Positions 1 through 55,900 of a DNA stretch of 64,000 bases are shown here, piece after piece. A program made the position numbers and the translations under genes. The DNA comes from Branchiostoma floridae (lineage: Eukaryota > Chordata > Leptocardii > Amphioxiformes > Branchiostomatidae): assembly GCF_000003815.2 (NCBI RefSeq), contig NC_049985.1, forward strand, positions 12,512,980 to 12,576,979. Direction: 5' to 3'. The notes beneath the pieces are model-generated. The model saw only the letters and a list, made by a program, of their open reading frames with translations. It was not told the origin of the DNA and searched no databases. Position 1 is the first letter of the stretch. Each line of letters begins with the position of its first letter.

Positions 1-1505
1 AGCCAAGCCCATCATCTATCTATTTTAGAACATGGCCACTACCCCGAAGATATTTTTCAAGATGAATCAATCAGGATATTACATTATATTCAAAGTGTGT
101 TAGGGTTACCTCTCATCAAGGAGGTGGAAAAGGGGACCTCCTTGCTCTCATGGATAGAGAATTTATGGATCAATGGAATCTGTTCATGGTGTTTTATGGC
201 ATGGCGGTGGGTGGCCATCTCCATCTAGTCTGTTCCATGTGAAACTTCAGTCTACACCCAGCCACAGGCATGGAAGGATCTGGTACGGCTAAACTGAATT
301 TTAACCGGCTTTGACTTGAACTTTCAATGACTGGACTGACCGACTAGCCTGGGGCTCCACTTTGCAGACCGGTATAAGGAACATCTTGACCTTGAGAGTC
401 AAGCGGGTTGTCACAGCTTTCCATCATTCAGCCAAACGGACTAAAATCTAACGTTAACGTTACATCATCATGGCAAGCATATTTGAACTGGGATTTCTGA
501 TCATGAACTGTGAGTTACTCTGTTTTGGTTTATTGTTTCGGTTATTCTTTCCACTGTTTCCAGCACTGAGAACATGAATCAAGCCTGTTTTCCAGTAGAG
601 AGAGTCAAACTGTTTTGTTTAGTTTAACCTCCTTGGTTTAACGTACCTGGCACCCATGTTATTTTCTGGAGTGGCGACACTGTTTTCAGTAGTTTACAGT
701 TTTAATAATCAAACTGTGTGTAAGTTTGACGGCATGGTCGAGCCTGTTACTGTCTGTAAAATATTGCACAGATTTTGTTATTTTCTGAAGATCTGGTTGT
801 GTTTTCCAGTGATAGAAATCATTGACTGTTGGGTGACTGTTTCGGTAGAAAGAATCAAACTGTTTTGTATAGTTTGACGGCAGTAACCTTGTCATTTTCT
901 GAAGACCTGGTTCTTTGTTACAGCTATGGAAAGCATTAAACTGTTGGTTACTTTTATGACATTGAGTCTTTGTGTCTTAATCCTCTCTAATCCCCTAGGC
1001 AATTAGCACAGTGTGTGATCCGACCAGTGGTGCAGAAAAAGTGTTGGATTATCCAAAAAGTGTGGTACTATCCAAAAAGTGTGGTATTATCTTATGCAAA
1101 TTTTACATAATCCCACACTTTTTGGATAGTACAACACTTTTTCTGCACTATGTGGATATAATCACAGTAATTGAAGGGCTCCCATTGGCTGAGGGGTAGT
1201 GGCCATGTTCTAACAAGACTTATTTTTTAAACATTCTGTCATCAATTATGCAAACAAAAATCCTGATCTACCTATCAAGTGGTTTCAATACTAGTCAATT
1301 GTTACATACACATAAAAAAATCATAAAAGTTTAAATATTTGTTCAACTGGTACCAGCCACACAGCATTCCAATTAGTTGGTAACTGGGAGACCCTGGTTT
1401 AATCCTGGGACGGGCATCTCGGTTATGCATAGATATTGTAGAGCAACATGCATGCCTTAACCTAAACAGATCATGCACAACTTGTTGTAATAATGATATA
1501 CATAC
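1..1505. other. Non-coding sequence with degenerate repeats, left edge
   Basis: No exon was recognised on either strand. From about 500 to 960 there are three or four diverged copies of a unit built around TTATTTTCTGAAGACCTGG and AATCAAACTGTTTTGTTTAG, which looks like an old tandem repeat. A clean palindrome at 1030-1148 is listed separately. On the minus strand this interval should be the first intron after the BTB exon at 1506-1646, so later exons of that gene probably lie beyond the left edge. Confidence 0.5.
1030..1148. repeat. 119-bp palindromic MITE-like element
   Basis: The outer arms GTGCAGAAAAAGTGTTG and CAACACTTTTTCTGCAC are perfect inverted complements. The inner arms carry repeated copies of TATCCAAAAAGTGTGG. 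The element can fold into one hairpin and has no coding capacity. No clear target-site duplication was found. Confidence 0.75.
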
Positions 1506-1646
1506 TTGCGAGGTCTCCCTCATCCCACTGGAGAACATGGCCTTGAAGTAGTCACTGCTGGCTATGAGCGAAGCCTTGTTGGCGGTGTACTTCACTCCCC
1601 CTGCTATAAGTATGACGTGTCCGTCTGTGCCTGTGAGGGTTTCCAT
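1506..1646 (-). CDS. BTB/POZ-domain protein, first coding exon only
   Basis: This 47-codon exon starts with ATG at 1646 and ends at a consensus donor (CAA|GTATGT) at 1505. The peptide contains the opening of a BTB fold: DGHVILIAGG, then ANKASLIASSDYFKAMFSSGMRE, which corresponds to the family pattern of a V-x-L-x-x-G strand, a K/R-x-x-L-A helix and YF-x-x-MF. BTB proteins of the kelch-like kind usually serve as substrate adaptors of CUL3 ubiquitin ligases, but no BACK or kelch repeats are visible here, so the subfamily is open. The remaining exons must lie at lower coordinates, outside the window. It lies downstream of RECQL5 on the same strand, about 3.3 kb from its stop codon. Confidence 0.7.
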
Positions 1647-4600
1647 AGTCAAGCTCCTCCCTGTCGTCTAACTTTAAAGGTCAACAGTTTCACAACAATG
1701 TAGGCTGTGTCACAGATCATTGACAGTCAGGGCAATCTACTTGGCATCCATGGCTAATACTCCCTTTTGCATTCTATTCACATTTGCACTTGATATTCAG
1801 GAAACGTCACGACAAAGCTCCTTGGTCAGACTCATACATGTAACTGTTGCAAACATAGACATTTACTAGTTTCCACTTGCGCTGCCCTTTAATACTTGCG
1901 CCTTCACCTTTGTGTGGAATGTTCCATTAACAAAATTAGGGAAGGAGGGGCCAACCAGAAAGGTAAAATTATCACTTCCAAGATCCTGTAAGAGACATGT
2001 GAAATATAGTTAAATGGTGAATGTGTTTCAGACATACAAATGAAGAAGGCAGTTTGAAAAGGATTTTCAGTTTGTGCTCTCTAAACATGTGGATGGAATA
2101 TTCCACTCAAGTAGTATTCAGCAAACCAGTTTTCCTACTTTTGCAAACAGCTGATGAGGACAAAACAACAATTTTGTTGTTAGGCTGAGTCTGCTTAAAT
2201 CAAGTCCAGGTCACTGGTCATCGTATCCTGCAAAATATCTGCATGCAACTAGCAGGTAATCTCAAGATATTCATGTAAAATTGCGGTTTGAAAATTAAAT
2301 TGCTTTTCAATCTACAAATCTCATGAATAATTTACATACTGATATCAATGTATTCCTTGGTTCTCAAACATTTTAAAATAAAAATATAACCAAGGCCAAG
2401 ATGAAAACAAAAGATTGTGTGGATTAATTTTCCACATTCTGAACCTGTGTGTACCAAGGCAATGTTACAGACTTACCCAAAGGCTCTATTTTTATGGTGA
2501 CCGTCCTATATTAATTTCATTTTAAATACAAGAAATGACATAGGTAAGTATGAAACAAGAAATTGTGGTAAGACTGGCCTCGGATTTTCCTTACCACAGA
2601 GTGTGTGAATGAGAGCTTTGCAAAAGACGATTTTTGATAATGCTTTGAACAAAAGAAAATCCGTATTGAATGAGTAGGCCCATTCATGTCCTTGGTGCTG
2701 AAGTAGATATCTGTGTCTTTAATCTTCCACAAATACTGTAAATGCAGAAACTTTTGCGGTGGATTAATGTTCGCGGTGGCCGCTTCTTAAAACCACCGCG
2801 AACATTTTTCCACGGCAGTAAGAGATTACAGTGCATGGTACCGCAAAATTAAAACCACAGCGAAAAGTCACTTTTCCCGCTACTGCGAAATTAAATGCAT
2901 TTACAGTACACTATTTCTCTATGTCTGTCATTTGCTACAGGGCCACACAGAACAACACAGAAGCAAATTTTCCACGATCTTTATTTGTCTGAACTGAGCA
3001 TTGTTTTGTTTCTTTGTAAGTTGTTATTTGGACTTCCTGTTGCACATTGGATACCCAAACTTTCATACGTCACAGTCTGTAAACACCTCTTCTTGTAAAC
3101 ATGCAGGCATTCATGTGACTTCCCACCTGAAGTCAATGTGATAATGAACAAAAAAATCCAGTTTTGCTGCCATTTCGACTGTTGCAGAATACAGTTGGCA
3201 TTGGTTTTATAAACCCAAAGCAGCTAATATTCCCACGTGCTAATTTGTGACAGCTTGTTACCATGGCCAGGACAAAGACATTGTCACAGAGGGGCTATTT
3301 TAGACGGTTTTCAAGCAGAACCATTCAAGTAGTGTGTAAGATGTAAAGGCAGCGGTAGTATTTAATCTACAATGTAACTTGTGTGTCCATATAATAGCAT
3401 ATAAAAGCTGAAACTGACCTCATGTCTGGTAACATTTCAACTTTAGGCACATTCCTTGTCAATAAGTAATCCTTTGCTATAATATAGGAAAATATCCTCT
3501 ACACATCTGTAACATCTCTCCGGTATTGCTTTCCTGATAGCTCATTTACTGTAATATTACACATATTTGCAGATGATGTCACATACACAGGTATATAGCA
3601 GCAATAGAAGCATATACATTATACACATTCCATAGTTCAAACGTTATTTGGTTCTGAACCATCAAGTTGTAACACTGTATCATGTACGTTCCTTCACATT
3701 GGATGGCAACTGATGGTCACCAGCATTTCAGAATAAGCTAAAAGCAATTTGTGTGGACTGTTTTGTACAAGGGGGAATAACAGTCAATGTCTTCTTTCAT
3801 ATCATTTTTGAGAATAAGTTAGCTACTTGCTAGATGCTCCTGTTTGGTCCATGACAGTTGAGGAAACAAAATTAATGTGTTAAAGTATAAAATAAGCTCA
3901 CTATATGGTGCAACAGTTGGTCTATGTGGGTCAGCCCTAATAGCAGCATGAAGAAATTTTCTTAGAGATGTACAGTGCATTAGCCATTACAGCATATACA
4001 ATGTACATTAGTAGAAGATACAGTCTACAAATAATAGGAACTCAATGTATTTCCTTCATACTGTAGACCACACAAACAATGGCTACATCTTCCAATAAAC
4101 CTGCAGTTAACATCTTTATACAGAGTGAGATGAGTCACTTTGTAGACCAGGAAAATTGTGTTAAACTCACTTAAAGGCATTTGGCACATGCATAGATTCA
4201 AAACTGAAATGGCAAACAAAACCATACCATCCTAGATCACAAACACTTTGAATGATTACATGCATTTCTAAGTGATCACTTGCATTAACGTGGCATTTTC
4301 TCATGCAACAAATCCAAGCATATATGTATATCTTTTCTGTATATAATGGGTTCAAATAAACTCGAGTCAACATGTGATGTAGTATCTAGTATCTATTTTG
4401 CAACAAAAGTTATCTTCAGATTATTCATGGCACATGTAGAAGCTTGGAGATGAGATACATTCAAGCAGTTCAAATCTTGCTATAGACAGATTGCACTCTT
4501 ATCATAAATACAACCAAGGCATTGAAAAACTGGAGCCAGAATGTGCTAGTGTTGACCTGCTTAATACAATGTACAGGGCTCAAAATCCTCTTGTAAGCAT

Positions 4601-4956
4601 GTCTCAACTGGTGCAGGCAACATGTAAAATAACTTCCACCACTTTCATGTATTCTATGTTCCCTGGTCTAAAACATGGTTTTGAGATGTTCCTAGCAGTC
4701 CCATTTTGTATCTTGCATTGTAACTGTTGGAATCTTCTGCAGTAAAGAATGCTACTATGAAGACTATGCATTAAGCATTTGAGAGCAGCATTTTGAAACC
4801 ACTACTGTCACCGTAATACAAAAGACTGGTTTTATCATAAGCAAGTACAGGTTAGCTGTAGGTAGATTATAGTACCTGCACAGCTCCAGTTTACCTGCAC
4901 TACCCAATACATGTAGGTGGTGTTTCCTGCCCTGAAAGGTATGTACAAACCCTGCA
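1647..4956. other. Intergenic region between RECQL5 3' end and BTB gene
   Basis: No convincing coding exon was seen on either strand. It should contain the RECQL5 3' UTR (minus strand, below 4957) and the promoter of the BTB gene. The only clear structure is the MITE at 2734-2908. Confidence 0.5.
2734..2908. mobile_element. MITE with TACTGTAAATGCA terminal inverted repeats
   Basis: The element begins TACTGTAAATGCA and ends TGCATTTACAGTA, a perfect 13-bp inverted repeat. The interior contains self-complementary runs such as CGCGGTGG and CCACCGCG. A closely related copy lies at 43611-43822, with partial copies at 12001-12134 and 53362-53425. It has no coding capacity. Confidence 0.85.
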
Positions 4957-47398
<42,442 letters not shown>

Positions 47399-49789
47399 TG
47401 TCGTCTGCTCTGTTCTGTAACAGTACTGAGAAGAATCAGTGGATGAATGACTGCTGTGCCACGACTTGTCCTGGCCAGGCCGCCATCTTTGTTTTGATTC
47501 GTCTGACACAGAGGGTCTTTGGAATGGCGGGAAAATCAAATAGTTGGATATCCAGCAATTTTCAACCGACATGTTTTCACCATATTAGGTTTTGTTACGG
47601 TGAGTGACAAGAGTTAATTTTTCAGTCCGGTCAAAATCAAACCATAGGTTATTTTGGACATAACCTAAATGATCCTAAATGATGCATGATGCGAAATGAC
47701 CTAGCAGAAGTGCCACCTTGCGGACAAAATTATTACTGCCATCATTCCAGGCGAACAGATTTTGATTTGTTATCTGTCATTGGTCAATTTAATAATGTGT
47801 TTAGCATTCTCATTGGTATCAATTTAATGCCTGCAGTACATTTTACCCTGTCTATCACATTTACCTCTCTACCATTGGTTAACTTTGTCCAATCATATTT
47901 ACAGTATATTTTGCGTTAGCCAATCAACTTCAAGTTTTCTCTTCAATATATCTTGTACCATACCTAATTACCTATGTGAATGAAATACCTGCATTTTGCT
48001 TTCTGATCGCCAGAGGTCACTGTGAGACCGTAAGCAATTTACCTGGGACGGTGTTGTGAAAAGGGCTTCCACTGGATATCTTGTTGCTTTAACCTTCCTG
48101 ACGTATTTTTAATTTAAGTGGCACACATTCTATTCTAATCCTGATTTGCTTCCATTAACCCCTTTGACGAATATGGAGCTAGAATTGAATTGAACCAGCA
48201 GCGTTTCACTAGTTCGTAAAGGAGAGAGTAAAGGCGACGCCAAATCTTGCGGGCCATAATAGATAGCGGTTTTGGCTTTTGCAGGTATTTAAATAGACCT
48301 TTATAGCTTATGGTCGCCACGACTACTAGTAGGTGTTTTAAGTTATTATATTTCAGCCATACCATATATGGTATGGTGAAATATATTGTATTCGTAATGT
48401 TTCTTTCTTTCTTTCTTTCTTTCTCCTGTCAAATCTTCAAATCGAATCATCTCCGTCGTTCCGGGACCGAATGACCTGAAATTTGGCACAAGAGTAGAGT
48501 GGGTCAATACCGAGGTGCTTTTTTCTCATTTTTTTCATATCTGCCTCTAAAATAATTTTATTGAAGTTTAAAGGTCACGTTTTGACCACAACGGTATATT
48601 TTGACCCCCTGTACCATTGAATTACAGTGGAATGACCTTAAATTTGGTGTAGATAGGCATTAGATAGTTGGTAAAATGATCCAAGTAAAATTTTTGGCAT
48701 GAACCAATTTCAAATTATTAATTTCTGCACTTTTCTGAGGGGAAATTGGTTTTCTTTCGGCCTTCTCCCGTGAACTCCCGTGACCCCAGAGCCCACAGGT
48801 GCCAGGTGCCAGCGGTCTGGGGAGAGCGAGAGTTAATTACTTTATGGACGCCAGCCAATCAGCGACGAGAAAGGCGAATGCTAGTTAATATTCATAAGCG
48901 GGGCCTTGCAATCCCGTTTATACACAAACAGATGCATATTACAGCCTTGCAGTGGCCATATGTTACCCTGTGCCCGGTTTGAAATTGTAGTTTGCGAGGA
49001 TTTGGAGTTCAGACAGGGTCATTTGAGCGGTAGCGGACGGTACGCGTGCATTGAACGTCAGAATACAAGTATGTGTCGATGAATTTACCAACATTCCGCA
49101 TGGCACTATCAATCATTTTTGGCAGATTTGACTTTGGGGGTTAGTTGAGACAATCGAGAAAATGTTACTTGGCAGAAAACGCGGGAAAATTGGACAGTTT
49201 GCGTTTAGTTTTGATACGTAAGTTTGACAGTGGCGAGAATGCATGTATTTTTTCCCAAACAAATGTAGGTACTTCTAACGTTAGTGTTGTTGTTGTTCTT
49301 TTTTGACGTAAACTTTGTACATTCAAATTGTAAGTAACTTTAAACTGCCAGAGTTTGAGCCCAATAAAACACTCTTAGTACCAGAGTATCACCACTGACC
49401 TCCGAAAAGAAACCCCCGAACAAGGCAGAAACTCCTATCCTCCAGGTCTCGCACGCTACGAGCAGGAAATTACAATACTCAGACAAGATTACGTCCGATG
49501 GCTGATTGCATACAAAGTAAAACAATTTAACAGTGGTATGCAGGGCATATACTTAACAAAGAATTCGAAGGAAAATGAAATATATAGATAAAGCCAAATC
49601 AAGTTAACTTGTTGGTCCTGGGATTTTTCAGAAAAGAAATGAAGCGACAGGGTGGTAAAATTCTTGTAAAAATTCGAGACGTCTCCGTTTATGTAATGGC
49701 TCATACAAAACAAGAAGATTGAAGTTTTTAGCTTGAAAAAAACAACAACAACAACACACTCCTACTACACAACACCTGCACCTGCTTGA
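47399..49789. other. Upstream region of RECQL5 with repeat sequence
   Basis: No coding exon was recognised. 48350-48382 is a hairpin (CCATACCATATATGGTATGG), followed by (TTTC)n at 48400-48424 and two related blocks with GAATGACCTGAAATTTGG (48467) and GAATGACCTTAAATTTGG (about 48631), typical of a dispersed repeat. 48.8-49.1 kb is richer in CpG and may contain an unidentified promoter or first exon. Confidence 0.45.
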
Positions 49790-50200
49790 CAATAATTGTT
49801 GTTTATTTATTGTTTATTAAGAAACCTTTTAGCCCTTACGGGCTAATCTTCCAAGGTTCAATCAACATGAATCAACATGACAATCAACATGAATACATAC
49901 ATTTTAAAAAATACAACAATCACAAAGTATTTACAATAGAGCACAGTGTCTAGAGGTCAAAGGTCTAGATGACAATGTTTGAGATGGCTTGTTTAAAACT
50001 GGACAATGTACACAGTGCCTCAATGTCAGATGGCAATGAGTTCCAGAGCATAATTGCTCGGTACAAGAAGGTACGTTTTCCACTGTTTGTTTTAGGTTTA
50101 GGTAGTCTGAAGTTGTTAGATACAGAAAATCTAGTATTATACATGTGGGATGAATTAACTGGTATGAAGGAATTGTACACATATTAAAACGTATGCCCTA
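49790..50200 (-). mobile_element. 3' end of a non-LTR retrotransposon, truncated
   Basis: On the minus strand 50180-49965 encodes NNFRLPKPKT, then GKRTFLYRAIMLWNSLP and a final SFKQAI, the usual C-terminus of CR1/jockey-type reverse-transcriptase polyproteins. The stop is followed by an AT-rich tail ending in AATAAACAATAAATAAAC. The copy is heavily 5'-truncated. It lies between RECQL5 and the small gene at 51.5 kb. Confidence 0.75.
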
Positions 50201-51308
50201 CTTGATTAAAAAAAGTTCAATGCAATAATAAATGTACCCACATCACAAGGAGATTATGACGGTACTTAGACCTAGTTATCGAAGTGGAAATTGTTGGATG
50301 GCGTCATGTAATTTCATGATGAAAATCTTCTGAATGGAAGATGCGTTTTTTTTTCACTCTCGGAAAAATAGGAGCTGTCGCAATTCTAAAAGCGAATCAG
50401 TTATGCATAGGCGTTCATGTGGAAGATTATATTCTTCCATGTGGGCCCGGTTCATATTGGGCAAGCTCTGTTTTGACCTGGAATCAATTCACAATATTAG
50501 TTCTCTTTTGGGGATAACTTACAGTTTAAATATTGCACTTTTGCGCAGGGGTGACTTGGAACAGTCCAATGTTGCGTGGGAATGGGTATGGCTGAAATAT
50601 GCTGTATTTGCACCCAAGCAAATGTCGGCCTTTCTAGTTCCTGCATTCATTCATTGCATAAACTAAATGTACCTGTCCTTGGTGCTGAACACCATCGACA
50701 CATTGGTAAACAACCTTGTGTCTCGCGATGAACACCATACTGTCCATAAGCCATAAGCACAAATGTAAACACGTGAGACCTTGCACAGTGCATACACATA
50801 GCCTTCTGATGATAGCCCAGCACACAATTAAGCACCCATGCTGATGAGAATAGCAGATCACATTTTTACTAGGTTGGAAATTCACGCATTACAGTTTAAT
50901 CCTTGTTTTGTCAAGAAACTAGTGTAGTAAGAATGAAACATAGATATATGGAGAATCGTGTCTTTCTTAATTTTGAGTAGCTCCGATAGGTGATTGGCAT
51001 TAAAACATATCAAGAAGCGCTGTGCCTGTTGCCTTCCTTATCTTATCAATGTTCCATCAGTCATGGCGGCGTGGTTTCAGTGTCTCAGACAATAAACAGC
51101 TCCTCAAATTTGTCACAAAGCATCATCAGAATAAAAATTGGAAGCACAAGCACAACGACGACAGCTACTGTATGATGCAGCTATCTTGTGTGTTACTGCA
51201 CGACCAAACGGTGTTTCATTCTCGCTTGTGACAGCCCGTCTGTTCTGACGCAGATATATGAATCACCAGGTTAGTGTCCAAGACCCTTTCCTGTGTCCGA
51301 CTTCGAAT

Positions 51309-51554
51309 TCAAAGCTGACCAGACTGGTTGTATGATCCGTTGTCGCTGTGATCTTCAGAAGCACCACCATGTTCCCGTCCATCAACGCCACCTAGCTCCC
51401 CAGAGTCGCGGTCCAAGTCTTCTAGTTCTATCCACTTCGACAAGGACGAATCCGGTGTCATCAGGAACCCCCCGTAACGGAGAACCCAGTAGTACAGGAA
51501 CACGGAAGAAATAACAAGAGCCATGAAATACACCCTGACTTTCCTGTTCCTCAT
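51309..51554 (-). CDS. 81-aa signal-anchor membrane protein or first exon of a Golgi-type enzyme
   Basis: The ATG at 51554 has A at -3. The peptide starts with basic MRNRKVR, then a hydrophobic span (YFMALVISSVFLYYWVL, residues 9-25), then an acidic, glycine-rich stem with an N-glycosylation sequon (NGS). This N-in signal-anchor layout is typical of Golgi glycosyl- and sulfotransferases, but no catalytic domain follows before the stop at 51309. It may therefore be a complete small protein, or the start of a larger one spliced from a donor I could not fix (GTCAGC near 51325 is weak). An acceptor (GTTTTCAG) at 51608 and a donor AAAG|GTATGT at 52112 suggest a non-coding first exon near 52.11-52.2 kb. 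Confidence 0.5.
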   Translation of the reverse strand: MRNRKVRVYFMALVISSVFLYYWVLRYGGFLMTPDSSLSKWIELEDLDRDSGELGGVDGREHGGASEDHSDNGSYNQSGQL

Positions 51555-52955
51555 TTTGCCTGGGTAACTTGCTTCAGTCCAGTCCAGTCAAAAACGTTGG
51601 TTGTATCTGAAAACAACGCATTGTGATCAATTTAGGCCACGTCACTCACGGATATGTCAATAAATAACGTCCTTGACAAGAGTCAGTAGTGTTCGCAATT
51701 CACTATTTCATATCAAGTACATGCTCATTTCAGATGCGAAGTTGGATATATTGTCGTTATTTCCTTAAAATACGAGTGAAGGATCAAGTGGCCACATTGG
51801 TAGTGTGATGAATCATATTCAGATTTCATGGGATGTCTGGCAAAATATCATAACATGAATTGTATACATTGTATATGAAAAATTTATATGAACTAACGGG
51901 TATTCGTTTCTCCTCATATGAAGTTATAAGATGTGGAACAGTGCAAGTATATACTTTACGTAGCCACTCAGAGCTTTAAATCCAAGCTATAACTACCATC
52001 GTAAATTTTACCAAAACAAACTTTACAAGTAGTGCGATAGAGTTTTAAGAATACAAGAAAACGAAGGCAAAGTCACTGCAGAATTACCCGCATAACCGTT
52101 TCATCTTACATACCTTTATGTGGTTCTTGATAACATCGACGGTTTTTCACAATGCCACGTCGTACGATGATTCGGACGCAGATTTGGATAAACAAGGATG
52201 TAAGGTTTACCTAAACAGATTATGATGGAGGTTTGCATTATTGATGAAGGTTTCCAGTACTCAAGTAACGTATGATGTGCAGAAGTTTAAATATAAAAAG
52301 TGGTTGGGAATGTTGTATTGGTAATAGTTAGGGCCTTGGTTTGATCATGGCATCCATATAAAATTTCATGGCACACTGGAAATTCACATTTTTATGCCAC
52401 AGTACAATAAGCGTGGTCTGTTTTTTTTAGCCTTGGAGCTTTAATGTATTTTATGTAGACCACTGGAAGAATAGCTGGCAACATAATGTTTGACATTGTT
52501 GTAATAGCTAAAAGTGGATCTGAATAAAGTCATAAAGTCATACACACCATGTTTGTGTATTTAAGTCTAACCAAGAACCTCCTATGTGTATAACGTATAA
52601 AGCCTATCAACGCGCCTTCACTTTTAATTTTAAGGACATTTTATTGAGACGATGCAAATGTTTCTCACACTGACGTTGATCTTTTCGCTATGTTCGATTA
52701 TACAAATTTCTAAAGAAACAATTTCCTGTTATTTGCATTAAGATGATCAAGTTTCTACAAAAATCCAAAATCACGAAGCGTTGAGTGTTGCTACGGCGCA
52801 TCTGCTTAACACCCCTATTTCGAAGAATGGACTAGTCTTCCATCTCGCGAGAATTGATAGAAGAGCGAGATTTCAAACATTTAGCGGAGGCACGCGTCGG
52901 AAACACAAGAAAAGCATCTAAAGTGTTGTAAATACCACCATAGAGACAAACAGAT

Positions 52956-55900
52956 ATGGATTCTTCTACTGCCATCAAGTCTCTGATATCCTATGGTTCT
53001 GATGAGGAAGATTCGGACGAGGAAACGGAGGGAAATGCGAAACCAGGTTAGCATAGTTGTGCGGGATGGGAGGGGGGCATAAAACAGAACAAGATTTTTT
53101 TGTTTGAGGAGAAAATGAGTTCCGATGAAAAACGGGAACGAGCTGATACTTTCAATAGAGGGTGTTTTGTTTCTTTATATCATGACTTAAAGATGAAAGC
53201 TTGATTTCTTCCCAATAGCACAAAAGGCTGTACTAGGACTGGTGGCGTATGGAGCAGGAGATGAAGATGAAGTGAAAGACACCAGCATGGAGGAGGCAAG
53301 AGAAGATGTAAGACTCTACTTTATCATAGTTCATACCAAGTCAGACTGGGGGGTTTTCAGTTACTGTAAATGCATTTAAGTTGGCAGGGATTTAATTTTG
53401 CAGTAGTTTTGAAGTCCGCAGTACATGATACGTGGAGTTTGATAGGATATACCTATATAGTACTGAGTATCAAGGAGGTTGAACCTCCTTGATAGTATAT
53501 AGCAATTAGCTGTTGATACCCTTTGCGCAGATGTTGGTGGGGAGGCTGGTCGAAAAAAATATGGCATTTAAGGAAAAGGTCACGATTTTCCCCACCAACC
53601 TCTGCTTGGAGAGTATTGAATAGCCACACATAATAAGGTAGTTACTACTACTAAGTAAAGGTACACCTTTTGCATATGAAGGAAGAATGGGAAGTAACCA
53701 GCTATTTTGTTTTCCAGGATGAGGATGACTACCTCACAGGAAGAATGGAAGAGGTAAGACTTTATCTCCTCCCTCCTGAGTCAGCCTTTAGTTTTGGCAG
53801 TTTTGTGTTACTTTTGAGGCTAGACAGCAGACTTCTTTTATGCATATGGTAAGTAAATATACTGAAGTAGCATTTGTTATAGACTATAACATGTTGATGA
53901 ACCTGTTGTTTTTTTCACAACAGGGTGATATTGCAATGGTGGACAGTGACAATGATTCTCAGGACTCTGGCCCTAAAGGTAAACAATTGTTTATGTATCA
54001 AGTGTGTTCTTCTAATTTCTGTTTTTCTATGATAACATATTTTCTGGGGAAAATGTAGTTCTCTATCTGCAGCAACTGGTGTAGAGTAATGTTCATGTGT
54101 GTGTAGTTGAGTGAATAAAACAATGACTTCTAACTGGTTTAAAACTGACAGCGGGTTTTTTTTACCACATCCATAGATCTTTTGTCAGAGAGTGTCCGAA
54201 ACATGAGCGAAGATGACATTGTTTTGCCACCAGAGCCCCCTGGCAGATGTTCCAAGCAAATGCAGGTAAATGATACTTAGCTAACACTTGTCAATGTCTA
54301 TATTATCACCATAGGTGTAAGATATGGAGGAAGTAAATGCACTCTACATTGTTCCATTATAGCACTGATCATGCATTGATATAATGGACACTTTTTATTA
54401 ATGATACAATGTATTTGGATGAAATATTCAGTGTACTTGAATAAGATAAATGTAGATGACATCTTACTAGTAAGTTTTACATGAAAAGCTAAACTGGTGT
54501 CATTTATCATCATTTTGAATCCACTGTCAAGGAATCAAATTATGTGTAAAAGCATTATATATCTAGAAAGAAATAGGACTGCTTGTGTATCCACAGGATT
54601 TATAGGTTTCAGATACAGTAGTACCACTCCACACTGTTAACTTCTTAGATTTAATTTTCCAGGAGAAAATTTCCAGATTGTATGATCAGATGAGAGGAGG
54701 CAGGGACCTAAACCAGATGATCCAGAGAAGAAAAGACTTCAGAAATCCCAGGTACATTCATTTAAGTCAAATATTGATCAGTTAAGTCTTTTGATTACTT
54801 CAAGTTGAACAGACATGTGATGTGTATATTTGGCATTTTTAACATCTTCCTCCTTTCTCTTTTTTTCAGCATTTATGAAAAACTGATACACTTTATAGGG
54901 ATAGATGAAAATGGGACCAATTATCCAAAGGTAAGCTAAAGAGAAGTTAATGTGAACACAAAAGATTGGAATTCTTTATCTTTTTAAAATTGTACCTGTT
55001 GGGCTCCTCCGTCCCCGCCAGCCCAAAGTCGCAAATCTTAAGAATACAGTCAGTTATTGTTGACCAGCAGGTTCCCGGGCTTGATGTCCCTGTGTAAAAT
55101 GCCTAATGTTTATATATCAGAATACAATGTGAAATGATTTTGCTTACTTCTAACATGTGATATTTTTATCCTCTGAATATGAAAAGAGACTCTCTTTTAG
55201 TACTTCAGCATGTTCTCTCAAGTTTGAAATATCCTGTTTTTACTTCCTTGTTCAGGATGTATATAATCCACACATGTGGGGGGAAGATTCCCACTATGAA
55301 GCACTGGGTGAGTGTAGGTCTGTTGTTGGTACTTGGTAGAGTAGTGCACAGCAAGCCTTCTGACGCACAAGGGCTGCAGTCTGACCTCGATGCGCTAACA
55401 GAATGGCAAAATCGTTGGCTCATGTCGTTCAACCCCTCTAAATGTCACATCCTCCATATCACCCGTAAAAAGCACCCCATCATAACTCAGTACTCCCTCT
55501 GTGGAGAAGCCCTTACCGGTGTTAAGTCCCACCCCTATCTTGGAGTACAACTGTCCGACGATTTGCGGTGGGACACCCATATCAACCACGCCACTAGCAA
55601 AGCTGGTAAGGTCCTAGGAGTCATTCGGCGCAACTTGACCCATTGTCCATCTAGGGTCAAGGCCACTTGTTACAAAGCGCTGGTACGGCCTCACTTGGAA
55701 TATAGTGCCATCGTCTGGGACCCGTACACCAACAAAGGGATACAGGCGGTGGAGGCCGTCCAGCGCAGGGCAGCCCGAGTGACCCTAAATGACTACCGGC
55801 AGACTAGCAGCGTGACACAAATGCTTTCAGACCTGCAGTGGCGCCCTCTCTCCGAAAGGAGGAGGAACGCCCGCCTCACCTTTTTCTATAAAGTAGTCAA

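Noticed and set aside
49965-50182. Independent small gene near 50 kb
   Set aside because: The peptide is the C-terminal end of a non-LTR retrotransposon protein.
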